Assembly: GCA_030704615.1 (NCBI GenBank)
Contig: CM060732.1
Location: 72,459,053-72,523,052, forward strand
Direction of reading: 5' to 3'
Source of the DNA: Takakia lepidozioides
Taxonomy: Eukaryota; Streptophyta; Takakiopsida; Takakiales; Takakiaceae
Length of the DNA stretch: 64,000 nucleotides
Made by a program: the position numbers and the translations under genes. Below the pieces are notes generated by a model, which was not told the origin of the DNA, ran no database searches, and was given only the letters and a program-made list of their open reading frames with translations. Shown one piece after another: positions 1 through 9,399 of the stretch (positions within the stretch are counted from its first letter, which is position 1; every line of letters begins with the position of its first letter).

Positions 1-42
1 TTTAAACAAGATAGTAGGAGTTTTGCTTGAGACTCTAATCTA

Positions 43-330
43 GTGAGGGGTTCACTTCAGTATGTGGGAGTGATAGGCGAATTTCTAGAATTGGATTATG
101 ACACCCTACATCATGTACTTTTCAAGTGCACTTGGGTGAGAGCAAACATGGTCGGTCACAATGCCACCATGAAAGAAGATGAATATGACTTCACACTAGT
201 AGACTTCACAAAGACCTTCCTGGAAACGTGGAGCCATTCATTTATCCCAGCCAAGTGGAGCAAGTTTTTTTTCATAATGACCCCAAGAATGCAGGCTGGA
301 AGGTTGTCTTGCACAAAATGCAACATCAAC
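43..330 (+). pseudogene. CACTA (En/Spm) transposon ORF fragment, DUF4216-like
   Basis: The reading frame holds YVGVIGEFLELDYD, then VLFKCTWV, then a segment ending in a WKVVLHK-type motif. This order (a YYG-like start, LFKCxWV, and a 'dP.n.gWkvVlh' end) is what I know from the DUF4216 region of plant CACTA transposon proteins. The last motif lies in a different frame from the first, after a run of eight T near 267, so the copy is frameshifted. It is probably truncated at the window edge. No terminal repeat is visible. Family assignment is from recall of the conserved pattern. Confidence 0.5.
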
Positions 331-477
331 TTTTTTTTACATATGTTGGTACATTTATGCACTATTCTAATGCGCCCCACATATTTTAGAAGGATGAGAT
401 CAAATGTTTCTATCATCTATTTTTTGCAACTTGCTACACATAATTTGTCACATTAGAATGTAGGATGCAAGAGCATT

Positions 478-590
478 AGAGCATGTAGCCCAATGGTCGG
501 GAGTGTGTGCCTTGTCTGTGCATAAAGTATGTGATTAAGGGTTCAAAGTGTCCACTTTCCAACATAAAACAGTAGTCCTAATCTTGGAGT
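478..590 (+). repeat. tRNA-like SINE, copy A
   Basis: A box-A-like TAGCCCAATGG (486-496) is followed about 50 bases later by a box-B-like GGGTTCAAAGTGTCC (539-553), an RNA polymerase III promoter layout. The same ~108-bp sequence, about three quarters identical by eye, occurs at 37035-37150 on the other strand. Two dispersed copies with a tRNA-like head suggest a SINE. The box-B match is imperfect and I see no clear target duplication. Confidence 0.5.
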
Positions 591-1228
591 TATAATTTAT
601 GCTTTTTGTATGAGGACTTATATATACATATATAAATATATGTGATGCAGGAGGGTTGGAATGCATAATAAGGTTGAAATCTACATGACAATCCATCATC
701 TTAAAGCTTTGGAGAAAGCTGTATGGAGGTGAAAATAGAGCCTAAATTGACAAGAGAAGATAAGAATTTTTGACCAATTGAATGGATATATATGTCAAAG
801 TGGGCATCCCACGGATTTTTACCAATTGTCATGCGAAAATTAGATCTATGATTCACACATCAATATACAAATTTTCACATCATTAAAATTTGCACGATTT
901 TCATCATTCTTATTATTTTAGTATGACCGTAGGTGATGGTAGCTCCATGGCAATATGAACAATGAAAGCATATTACAAGTTCCGAGTCATGTAAACTTAT
1001 ATGTTATATATATATTTTAAAACTTATTACATTTGTCATGCATTCTTTGTGTGTAAAATTACATTAAAAAATCATGGTTAATGTGTTACTGCAATATTAG
1101 TTCTATGAGACTTACCATGATGCATTGCCTCTATTCTAACAAATATAAGTTGAAATCTATGTCATCTACCATGTTTTTATCAACTGGACTAGGTGAATGT
1201 TTTAGGATTGGCTACGGTTAGTGATGCC
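591..1228. other. AT-rich sequence with no recognised feature
   Basis: No open frame with a recognisable domain and no repeat shared with the rest of the window. It lies between SINE copy A and the gypsy remnant and is probably decayed transposon or intergenic DNA. Confidence 0.4.
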
Positions 1229-1350
1229 TATGGAAGGAGAGGTAAGTGGATCATGATGCTTCAGGACTTTGATTTCAAAGTACAGCACATACCAGGGATG
1301 AAGCATGACAGTGTTGATGATTTTCAGTAGAAACTGAGTGAGATAAGAGG
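1229..1350 (+). pseudogene. Ty3/gypsy RNase H remnant
   Basis: One frame reads GRRGKWIMMLQDFDFKVQHI and then PGMKHDSVDDFQ before a stop. This is the end of the RNase H domain of Ty3/gypsy polyproteins, where 'GR.arW.l.LqeydF.i.y.pGk.N.vaDalSR' is conserved. The final DALSR equivalent is mutated and followed by TAG. Nothing else of the element is recognisable on either side. Confidence 0.55.
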
Positions 1351-1676
1351 ACCCCGAGATTCTAACCACAGAAATCACAAGAGATGAGATGGAGGCCTAT
1401 CATAACAGCCAATGTGAGGTCTTGGTTTTAATCAGTTATGTCGTTGCCACAAAACTAGGTGAAATATAGGGACACATGTCTCTTTCTAATCCAAAACCCA
1501 ACATGTGTCAAATATGATTCTTTCGATTCTTATAAGGATATTTGTATTTGGTGTGTTTCAGGAGCATATGAGACAAGGTAGCAAAAAAATTCAACATGAA
1601 GGAGACAAAGATGCGTAGTTCAGCGCATTTTTCCTTTCAGGATGTTGGCGAGCATTCATTTGCATAGAAATACCTT

Positions 1677-1847
1677 ATGACCTTATATCATGAGTGGGTC
1701 CCAACTGTGCACACGTTCTTTATGTTCCATATGTGCCCCATTGATAGATAAATGTGAACATATTACTATGCATTGCACGTATGTACCTTATATATTGAGC
1801 GGGTCCCAACTGGGTATATGTTCTCAGTGTTCCATATGACTTCCCTT
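1677..1847 (+). repeat. Diverged direct repeat, two ~60-bp units
   Basis: Units near 1677-1738 and 1788-1847 share ACCTTATAT, GAG(T/C)GGGTCCCAACTG and GTTCCATATG in the same order. They are about 110 bp apart. They could be remnants of a tandem duplication or of terminal repeats of a dead element; nothing recognisable lies between them. Confidence 0.5.
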
Positions 1848-2262
1848 ATACCGGCATACGAATAATGCTACGATTTCAGACGACAGGCACAAACAAAGTT
1901 GCGGATGAAGTGTAGGTCATTTCTATGCATTAAAGGTCCTCGAGCTCGTCAGTAAGGAGAAGGTACGATATAGTAGATGTATGTTAGTCTCTATGTTAGT
2001 CTCCAAAAATTGCTTAGATTGCTTAAATTTGATTTGACACTTTGGACCATTTGTGGGTTTGCAGGGTTGGGAGTTGCATTCCCTACCTTGCACTGTTGAA
2101 GTGCTGGAGGCTTGTGGCAGGGCTGCGTCCATGGTTGGGAGTCCGAACTCGGCGGCTCATCCGTTCCGTTCGTTCAACAACAAGCTTACAAAATTGCACA
2201 ATGAGGGATGTCTGGAATGACTGAAGGAAGCACTGGGACAGAAAAGCCTGACAATGCAGTCC

Positions 2263-2441
2263 ATTCTCGGGCTCGGCATCGAATTGGTGACGGAGGCCCT
2301 TGGGGCAGTGCAACGAATGCCGGACGAGCATTCGACAGATGACGAGGATGCTTGGAAATCATGCATCTGAGCATCGCCAGAGAGGGGAGATGGCCACAAT
2401 AAATTCTCGGGCTCGCCACCAGCTCGGTGACAGAGGCCCTT
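2263..2441 (+). repeat. Diverged direct repeat, two ~40-bp units
   Basis: Units 2263-2301 and 2403-2441 share ATTCTCGGGCTCG, TCGGTGAC or TTGGTGAC, and (C/A)GGAGGCCCTTG-type blocks, roughly 80% identical. They sit 140 bp apart in a slightly GC-richer patch (2040-2460) with no recognisable protein. Confidence 0.45.
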
Positions 2442-2999
2442 GTTGTTCTGGTTGTACTTGAAAACCTGCCTTGTGATTTTTGGCTGTAAATACCACTTAG
2501 CTTATATTGGAGATAGCCTTGGAAGAGAACATTGCACAAACAACCTTGATTTGCCTGCGTCAAAATGATAGCACTGTGTTATGCATCATACATAGAAAGC
2601 TCAGTGAGATGAATACTCATGAGAGAGGTGAGGTACACTATTACCTTTTGGTATGGGCCATTTGGCAATTCAAGGCTCACTTCAGTATTTTGTGGTAAGG
2701 ACTGACCTTCAACCACTTAGATGAAAAGAAGCAGGAATGATTAAAGATATAGATCTGACGGCAAGACTTACCTTTACTGTGGGTAAGGGATGAAACACCC
2801 CAATACATGTGACACCATATTTCTGGAATATTGCATGCTATACCCTAAGTAGATAATTTACCTCCACCATTTTGTTTATATCCTTCAAATTTCATCAGCA
2901 GTAATATAGCCTTACCCGAGGGAAAATATTATTTCAAAAATATATAATACCCAGATCCGGAGGGTAAGACAAAATATTTTCTTCGTATCCGGATCCGGA

Positions 3000-3034
3000 A
3001 GGTATGTTTAAAACACTATACCCGCACAACACAG
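3000..3034. mobile_element. hAT-like terminus (right end)
   Basis: The sequence CCCGCACAACACAG ends at 3034 and is followed by GTCACAAC (3035-3042). The inverted match CAGTGTTGTGCGGG begins at 4573, preceded by the same GTCACAAC (4565-4572). Matching termini beside an identical 8-bp word are the hAT hallmark. The body of the element to the left of 3034 could not be delimited. Confidence 0.4.
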
Positions 3035-3042
3035 GTCACAAC

Positions 3043-3219
3043 CCCCAATGCTTGTGCAATATCTAGCCTTGTACATAGCATCCTATACATGAGACTTCCC
3101 AAAACAATTTGATAAGGAATAGCTTTCATTGTCTCCATGTTTGTAGCACTCTCATGACACATATCCTTCAAGAACAAATGGAGTAGTTGCCAAAATACGT
3201 TCAATGACCCCATAGTCAC
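3043..3219 (-). pseudogene. Ty1/copia reverse transcriptase fragment
   Basis: The minus strand reads IPYQIVLGSLMYRMLCTRLD followed by IAQALGVVT. This is the well-known end of the copia RT domain ('pY.savGsLMYam.cTRPDia.avgvvsr'). The frame is open for about 60 residues, then stops exactly at the 8-bp word GTCACAAC beside a hAT-like terminus. The next part of the same domain is found at 4440-4564. Confidence 0.65.
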
Positions 3220-3525
3220 TACTACGTTTAGGGCCCTAAATACATTGTGTTGTACCCGTGGGGGTCTACGAGGCCCGACGCCCTCTTGTGCCTAAAGAAA
3301 TATACATCGTGGGCCCATCTACGACGGAAAAGCGTTGCAAATTCACAATTATGCCCGCTTAGCCATGCAAATCGAAATTTGCGACTTTGCAAAGTCGCAA
3401 GAATATTTTTCAATTTGGTGATGGTCATTTTGTGACGTTTTTCCGTTGCAAAATGATACTCACTAAAAAAACATTTAAAAAATAAATAAATTATGTATCT
3501 TCGACGTCCAACCGTCATAATATAA
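3217..3525. mobile_element. Possible degenerate CACTA-like fragment with palindromes
   Basis: It starts CACTACTACG after AGT (3214-3216), and another AGT follows 3525, but the right end is only a weak TIR match. Inside, 3379-3400 is a perfect 22-bp palindrome (TTGCGACTTTG and its complement), and related GACGGAAAAGCGTTGCAA and GTGACGTTTTTCCGTTGCAA blocks flank it. The style matches the subterminal palindromes of the clear CACTA element at 62651-63853. The boundaries are speculative. Confidence 0.3.
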
Positions 3526-4439
3526 CGGTGAGTAGATTATGTACATTTTATGTAGATTTAGTAGATTTTGAGTAGATTATGTTGCGATATTTTTTATTGC
3601 CTTAATATATATAGTTTTTACAAAATTGTCCAAGTACTTTATTGCAACGCCTATAGATTGCAAAAGAATGTTTTGAGCATCTGAAACCCTTGGGCGTTAA
3701 AAAAATAAAAATGCAAAACTTACGACCACCTACATTGACATTATCAAGCCTCCATTGCGTGATCTAAAGTTACTAGGGGTGTTCAATTTGGAACTGTTGC
3801 ACTACTAAATATCCACGTGTCTACTTTGAGACTTGGTCGTGACTCTCTCATTTCAAAACTTCTTACTAATCAGGAGACTTCGGGCAAAGATTGCACTTTT
3901 CAACATGACCTCATGTTGAATCATCACCCAATTCAAAAAACCATTTTACGATCTGCATCCATCATTGAAAATGCACTGGATCATACTTAAATGGATTTTG
4001 AGTTCTAAAATTGCAACTGAGATTCTCGATGGAAGCCTAACATAGTCGGTCAAAATGCCTATGGCTAGCAGCATTGTGTAGCCAATAGATGGAACCCAAA
4101 TCCTCCCAATCAGATTTTACTAGTCTCAACAAGAATCACGGTAGACAGTAAAGTAGTTCAATTCAAAGAAAGAGAATTTTTCATATTATTTATCTAGGAC
4201 TTAGGCTAAAAATAATCTAAAGTATACAACAGCCCTAATACACACACAAGTGACCCGAGGTCCAAGTCTTTAATGCCACCTAATTTCTACGAAGCTATTT
4301 GAAACACCCCTGCAAAGAAGCTAGAAATGATCACTTCCGATAAGTTTCGGGTTTTTTTTATGTTGTCAAGAACCCACAAAACCAAATTTTGCTGCGAATT
4401 GAGAACTGAATTGATCTCATAGGGCCCAATCATTGTAAG

Positions 4440-4564
4440 TGCAAAACACATTTAAAAAATATATATTAGTGAAATATAGACCAAAATCAATTGTGTCTCT
4501 CAGATAACAAAAATCCACTTTACTGCAACCCAATATAGTTGCCCAAGGTTAGTAAAAAAATATG
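4440..4564 (-). pseudogene. Ty1/copia fragment directly following the RT part
   Basis: The minus strand, read across two small frameshifts, gives TNLGQLYWVAVKWIF and then YLRDTIDFG. This corresponds to copia 'snPg..hW.AvkwIlrYLkGT.dfGl', the segment that directly follows the RT end seen at 3043-3219. The two pieces abut the same 8-bp word but lie in the wrong order for one linear element. Confidence 0.5.
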
Positions 4565-4572
4565 GTCACAAC

Positions 4573-4800
4573 CAGTGTTGTGCGGGTTATTCATATAACG
4601 TGCTATACCGGTTGGGTATATCAAGGTATAACCATTTAACTATAATTGGACCGACGGTTTTACTTATGTGCCATCAGAATGTAATCGGAGGATAATTAAT
4701 AGATGATTACCCTTACCCTATACATAATCAGGGTGTTTGGGTGTGGATATACCCTTCCCCGGAGGAGGGTAAGGATTAGCTCAAAGGGCACATCACTGGT
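4573..4800. mobile_element. hAT-like terminus and possible MITE
   Basis: The start CAGTGTTGTGCGGG resembles the left end of the hAT element at 46269 (CAGTGTTGGGCGGG). A weak inverted partner, GGGCACATCACTG, ends near 4799, but the 8 bp beyond it do not match GTCACAAC. Family resemblance is good; the right boundary is not secure. Confidence 0.35.
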
Positions 4801-5209
4801 GGGTAAATCATTACCCCATCCTATCCCTTTGTCCAATTGGTTCCAGCTGCCTTGCTCTAACCTGTTAAAGGTAATTTACTCAACCACCTCAGTTGATCAT
4901 TGAAGGCCCCACTGCTCTGCACTCACCCCCCTTAAATCAAGCTCGGCAACCCCCAGGCTCTTGTGGCACTTACAAATCAACCCCTGATCTTGTGGTGCTT
5001 CCAAAGTAACATGTGCTCCACGCATGTCTTCTATACAAATCTTACTTTTTGGAAGCATTGATAATGTTCATAATTTGGACCATACCTACTCGGATGGTAT
5101 TTCAGATGTTGCTCACAAGAGAATATAGATCTATGGCTATTGTAATATCAATTTAGTTGGAAATGATGATGACCACCATCTACATCTGACTATGATTTTA
5201 TGTTGGCAA

Positions 5210-5543
5210 AGGTACAATTAGTTGAAGCAACAAGAAACAATTAAAATTGCTATGTCATCAATTGAGGTAGAATATGCGGTTGCATTTTAAGCCAGGAAAT
5301 AGACAATATGGTTATAATCCTTTTTGACAAGTATTGGTCATTCACAAATGAATACCATGATCATATATGATGATAACCAAGGGTGTATTGCTATCTCATG
5401 AAACGTATTGAGATTCTTCATCATATGGTACAAGAGAATATTGAGGCATAAGTTGTCAAATTGGTTTGCCGTAACACCAACAACATGGTTGCAAATAAAG
5501 CTTTATGCTGAAAAGCATGAACGTTTTCAACGCTTGATGGGAG
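5210..5543 (+). pseudogene. Ty1/copia RNase H remnant
   Basis: Across frameshifts and stops the plus strand gives AMSSIEVEYAVAF, then IYDDNQGCIAIS, then a histidine-poor stretch and a final PTTW..IKLYAEKHERFQRLMG. These match copia 'alSstEAEY.a', 'ycDNqgaial' and 'DilTKalp...F'. The orientation is opposite to the copia pieces at 3.0-4.6 kb, so it is a separate insertion. A purine-rich GATGGGAG (5536-5543) then precedes a TGTTAA LTR-like start. Confidence 0.65.
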
Positions 5544-5628
5544 TGTTAAAATGCTTAACTTGCAGATAACTGGTTGAGTGGGGCGTTGGAAATCAACTCC
5601 TTACTAAATTATTTCTACTTAAAATTAA

Positions 5629-6442
5629 CCCTTAAGTTCCCAAGCGACCTGAATCGGGTCACTTTGAATTTGCAGTTCGACCTAATTTTTGCAGATCTAA
5701 TCTGATGGGGCCCACTCCTGAAGCTTTAATGACAAGGGATTTGTCTGGAGTATGATGCAAAAAACAAAAAACAAAAAAACAAAAGCTACGACCTGCAAAA
5801 AATATCTTAGATCTCTCATTTACGTTTTGGGGCCTGAAAAGGGCTTGTTGACCGCTGACGTGGCAGTAAACAAGCCAAGCCCAAAACAGATTGCGCTCTA
5901 AAAGGCCATTTTTGGCAGAAAATTAGCAATTTTAGAAAAAGCACTTCACCTTGTGGTGTGTGAGCATTACATACACACATCCACCATTGGCTTTTAGAAA
6001 TTTTGTAGAAAAAAAAGTACTTCATATGGAGGCACATTTTCTCGTCAATTTTGAGATTTCAACCCCCATGTAATTGCATGAATAGCAACCATAGGTGAAA
6101 AAATCTGTTGGACCTGCAATTTAGTGGGGTCATAGCCACTCCACTATTGATTTGGAAATGGTGTGCAAAATTGGATAAAGCTAGGTTTTGATTTGGTCAA
6201 ACCAATTTCTTTCTCACTTTTTCTTTGGGACCTGATATTTGAGGTCCGAGCCAACGCTATAATCTCACAATTTCCACGGTGGACTTGGCTCATTTTTTGG
6301 TATGTCATGCATAAATGAGCTGGGCCCATTGCTATAAGGCTGGAATCTCTGGATGATTTTTGGTAGGTTTCTAGGAGCAATTTACTGCAGCTGGGTACCC
6401 AAAATTGGTAAAAAGTCAAAAAAGGGCTTGGGAACTTAAGGG
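5629..6442. mobile_element. TTAA-flanked non-autonomous element (MITE-like, 814 bp)
   Basis: CCCTTAAGTTCCCAAGC (5629-5645) is a perfect inverted match to 6426-6442. Each copy is directly flanked outside by TTAA (5625-5628 and 6443-6446). A TTAA duplication plus TIRs starting CCC is typical of the piggyBac superfamily. No transposase is encoded; a frame of about 100 codons on the minus strand has no recognisable domain. A different superfamily with a coincidental palindromic TTAA cannot be excluded. Confidence 0.5.
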
Positions 6443-6460
6443 TTAATGTCACGACAAATC

Positions 6461-6546
6461 AATAATATGCAATAATAGTACTTAATGATAAGTCTCAGTT
6501 GACAATAATATGCAATAATAGTACTTAATGATAAGTCTCAGTTGAC
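6461..6546 (+). repeat. Perfect 43-bp tandem duplication
   Basis: 6461-6503 and 6504-6546 are identical, each beginning AATAATATGCAATAATAGTA. Perfect identity means the duplication is recent relative to the decayed elements around it. It lies in the putative LTR upstream of its TATA box. Confidence 0.95.
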
Positions 6547-6638
6547 AGTGACTACAAGTCGTAGTACTGTAGTCGGACATGACTATAGAGCATCCGGTGG
6601 TCATACTTATCTTTGTTAATTTTAGCATGGACACTTGG

Positions 6639-6646
6639 TATAAATA
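6639..6646 (+). promoter_or_regulatory. TATA box of the putative copia LTR
   Basis: TATAAATA within GGTATAAATAGGCC, a good plant TATA context, about 1.1 kb into the putative LTR. It would drive rightward transcription of the retroelement. Confidence 0.3.
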
Positions 6647-6830
6647 GGCCAGGACTCAGATGGATGAACGGGAATTTGTTGTGTTCCTATGGTTGGGTGG
6701 GAACTCTCATTTACAGAAACTTTATCTTTTATCTTTTCTTTGATCCTTCTTCTTTCAGTATTCAAAAGATTTTGGAAGCCTATTGCTCCATTTGCAAATT
6801 TGACCCCTATGAAGGAGTACTATAACCCCG

Positions 6831-7320
6831 TTTGTAATTCACTATAATTCAGGGGATTCAGATTTGCTTGCTATAAATTATAACTTTCTAGCACTTTAAT
6901 GGCCCATTCCACATACAACTTTAGCCATACCACATTGTATTAACGGTAACCCACTACCATTCATATGTTGTGTCATATTAACTTATTTTGAGAATTTATT
7001 TTTTTAAATTTTAGAAAAAGGGAGTGGATACCCTTAAGCTTTATAAAAGTTTGGGACAAAAACGTCCACAAATAACATAGAGGAACAAATTAAACCTTTG
7101 GAAATTATTGTTCAACTAAGCTGAAATTTCGGAGATGTAATTTTATATTGACATCTTTACTCTAAAACCTAACATTTGTCTTTATGTTAAATCTCTTAGA
7201 CGTGACGGTGTTACCATATGTCCATCACTCAGACTAGTTCGCATGATAATTAGAAAATTAATGTGAAGGCTTTGAAATCTTGAGATTGGGTAGCGAGTGA
7301 GCACATCATGAGCTCACTTA
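6831..7320. other. AT-rich DNA between copia LTR and Harbinger element
   Basis: No recognisable gene. The last three bases (7318-7320, TTA) are the target site duplication of the Harbinger element to the right. Confidence 0.4.
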
Positions 7321-7336
7321 GGCCCCGGCCGCACCT

Positions 7337-8212
7337 AGCTGCTAAGCGGCTTGCTAAGCTAGCTACCAGCCGTTAACAGCGTGGTGACGGCCGCACTTGC
7401 CCATTACAACCCCCGCTAGTTAGCAGGCTCCTAGCTGCTGTTAAAGCTGACGTAGGGGTTCCTCCGAAATTTAGCACGTCCTCCCCCAAGGTGGTAAATC
7501 GCGGTCACCGACTAAAAATCGGGCAGTCGATCTTGCGCGCAACAGAGGTATGCAACGACTCCCCTTCCCTGCGATCTCTCCCTTTCTCCCTCCCTGCCCC
7601 TCTTCCCTCTCTCTCTGCCTCCCTCTCTTTCATCATCTCTCTCAATCCATCTCCTTCTATTCTTGTTCTTTCTTGTTTTTTGTTTTTGTTTTTGGTTGTT
7701 TGTGTATTCATGGGGTGGGTGACTGCACAGCAAGGAGCGCGGGGCGGGCGCGAGCAAGTCACCGGCGACCGTAGCTCAGTCAATGCAACTCGTTCGCAAT
7801 TCAATGAGTGCCATTTACATAGTGCTTTGTGCTTTCCACATGGAGTGCTTTGTGGCTGGTGCAATGGGCTTCCCTCCTGTTGTTCTTGTGGTCTCCACTG
7901 TTGGCGTCAGGCTTGAATTGAGGAATTGATCCATGCTCAGTCTTTGGGCAGCTGTTGGCTAGGCTTGTTGTTCGTTTCTTCTGTTTGAGAGGTGCTGGGT
8001 CAATTGCCATGTTGTATATGTACAGGTGGTTGTCCGGTTGTATTGATTTATTGTCACTTGCCATTAAAGTGGGTTAAATGACAATGAATATCATTAGTGG
8101 CTGGCTTACAATATCTGAAGCAAACATCCAAGCCAAGAACGATAGCAGATAGTGAAATGTCCAGGGATGGTGTGATTGACTTAAAAACTGATGAGGTCCA
8201 AACTTGCCAAAA
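7337..8212. other. Left subterminal and non-coding part of the Harbinger element
   Basis: Contains GCTAGC-rich subterminal sequence, then a CT-rich tract (7557-7660) and a G-rich stretch at 7690-7775. Open frames here on both strands follow base composition and match no family I know. Confidence 0.5.
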
Positions 8213-8672
8213 CAGATTGTACTCATAAGACGTTGTTTGCCGTAGCCTTGTGGCCATTGACCCCGCGCCCAGTTTGAGTGGGAACAAAAGGAACAGAACC
8301 TACCTCCGTCAGGGGCTGACGTTGGTAGTAAGACTTACCATCATATAAGGAATTAATCCGGGTTTTCCAGATATCCTCTAGAAAACCCTTCACACAAGCA
8401 TCAATCTGCTGTGTGTGATTTGCCCAAAAACTAGGCCTCAGGAGGGCCTGGGCTTTTGGCTCAGCCTCGAGACTTTCAAAGTTGGTAAACAGGGGTACAG
8501 GCACAATTCCCTTGATAGAATTGAAGAGAGCGTCTCCTTGGTGAGAGAACCCTGGACAGTGTATCAGAAAGTGAATACTGTCTTCAGATTGCCCGCCCAC
8601 ACAGCGGGCAATTGCACTCTCCCTTTCCTCTCTGCTTCTGTTTGCTGTTCAAAGGTAGGCTTCCTGCCCCGA
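8213..8672 (-). pseudogene. LINE (non-LTR) ORF2 C-terminal end and 3' terminus
   Basis: The minus strand reads EDSIHFLIHCPGFSHQ, then PLFTNFESLEAEPKAQALL, then ACVKGFLEDIWKTR, and ends QTGRGVNGHKATANNVL with a stop. The upstream CPLCG in another frame completes a Cys-Cys-His-Cys knuckle typical of non-LTR RT C-termini. A homologous piece at 33082-33303 (HLLIYCPGYSHQ, FTNFENLKAEPKALALL) shows this is a repeated family. The stop codon lies about 15 bases from the shared 3' end. This copy lies in the Harbinger element next to other parts of the same LINE. Confidence 0.6.
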
Positions 8673-8689
8673 GTTTAAATTTCAGTCTA

Positions 8690-8975
8690 GTGCCGAGAGT
8701 GGGTAGACCCTTGAGGTCATCCAAGATGTCCTCCCCCATGTCACTGACTGGAAACCAACCCTTATGTTTGCGGATGACTTCGCAGGCATAGGGGAGACTC
8801 CAACCAATCTCCAGGAGTTGATTGATTGCGCGAAGAGATACTTTGATCTTTGGGGGCTAGAGGCTAATGTCAGCAAATGTGCAATGGTAGCATTCAACGA
8901 CAGAGGAGAGGGAGGAAGTGATCTTAAGTGGCAGTGGGGTAGCCAAGAGATCCCGGTCATCCAAGATAAGGTTAA
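8690..8975 (+). pseudogene. LINE reverse transcriptase palm segment, inverted
   Basis: The plus strand reads PLMFADDFAGIGETPTNLQ and then LWGLEANVSKCAMVAF. FADD is the RT catalytic motif (Y/FxDD), and the following 'L.vN..Kc..m.f' is the next RT block. It lies between two minus-strand pieces of the same gene in the order expected for one RT domain, so this middle segment looks inverted in place. The junction with the right piece is near 8975. Confidence 0.6.
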
Positions 8976-9330
8976 AGAGGAGAACTAGGGCCTCTATCAT
9001 GGGATCGCCACCGTGCTTGAGCTCGTTGACAATACCATCAGGTCCACCAGCTTTATATCCATTTAAATGTTCAATTGCTTCCACAATCTCAGAAGAACTA
9101 ATGGGAGCGTTATAAGCCATTGAAATATACTCCAGTTCATCAGGGTTGTTTTGAATCATAGGAACAATTTTTCCAACTGTGTCCCTCCATTCAGCAGAAG
9201 ACCCCTCACTGTTAGACCTAGAAGTTTTGCCAAGGATACTGTAGTGGTTTTCAAAGGTTTTGACAATGTCAACCGATGAAGTCACCATTGCACCTTTAGA
9301 TATGCCCAATAGAGACAGACAGACAGCAAC
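8975..9330 (-). pseudogene. LINE reverse transcriptase finger segment
   Basis: The minus strand reads DIVKTFENHYSILGK, then an EIVEAIEHLNGYKAGGPDGI block and ELKHGGDPMIEALVLLFNLI. The K(A/S)xGxDGI signature followed by 'ElLKhgg..i...l..l.n.i' is the start of the non-LTR RT domain. It precedes the FADD segment in protein order. The original frame is open here, so the piece is not very old. Confidence 0.6.
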
Positions 9331-9399
9331 AGAGACTAGAGTAGCACGATTACTCATTTCAAGTTTAAATTGGAAAAAATACCTCAGCTTGCCAACAAC

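Larger units (their letters stand above)
5544..6830 (+). mobile_element. Probable copia 3' LTR, interrupted by a MITE
   Basis: TGTTAAAATG begins directly after a polypurine tract at the end of copia RNase H, the expected start of a 3' LTR. Further right is a TATA box (TATAAATA, 6639-6646), as in an LTR promoter. The stretch is interrupted by a TTAA-flanked element (5629-6442). The right end, near 6830, was not determined, and no 5' LTR is in view to compare. Confidence 0.35.

Noticed and set aside
7491-7916. Open frames up to 141 codons on both strands near the left Harbinger end
   Set aside because: They overlie a CT-rich tract, are low-complexity Ser/Pro/Leu or Arg/Glu, and match no family.
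8764-8988. Stand-alone reverse transcriptase gene suggested by FADD
   Set aside because: Only one RT block; the neighbouring blocks lie on the other strand, so it is a rearranged LINE piece.
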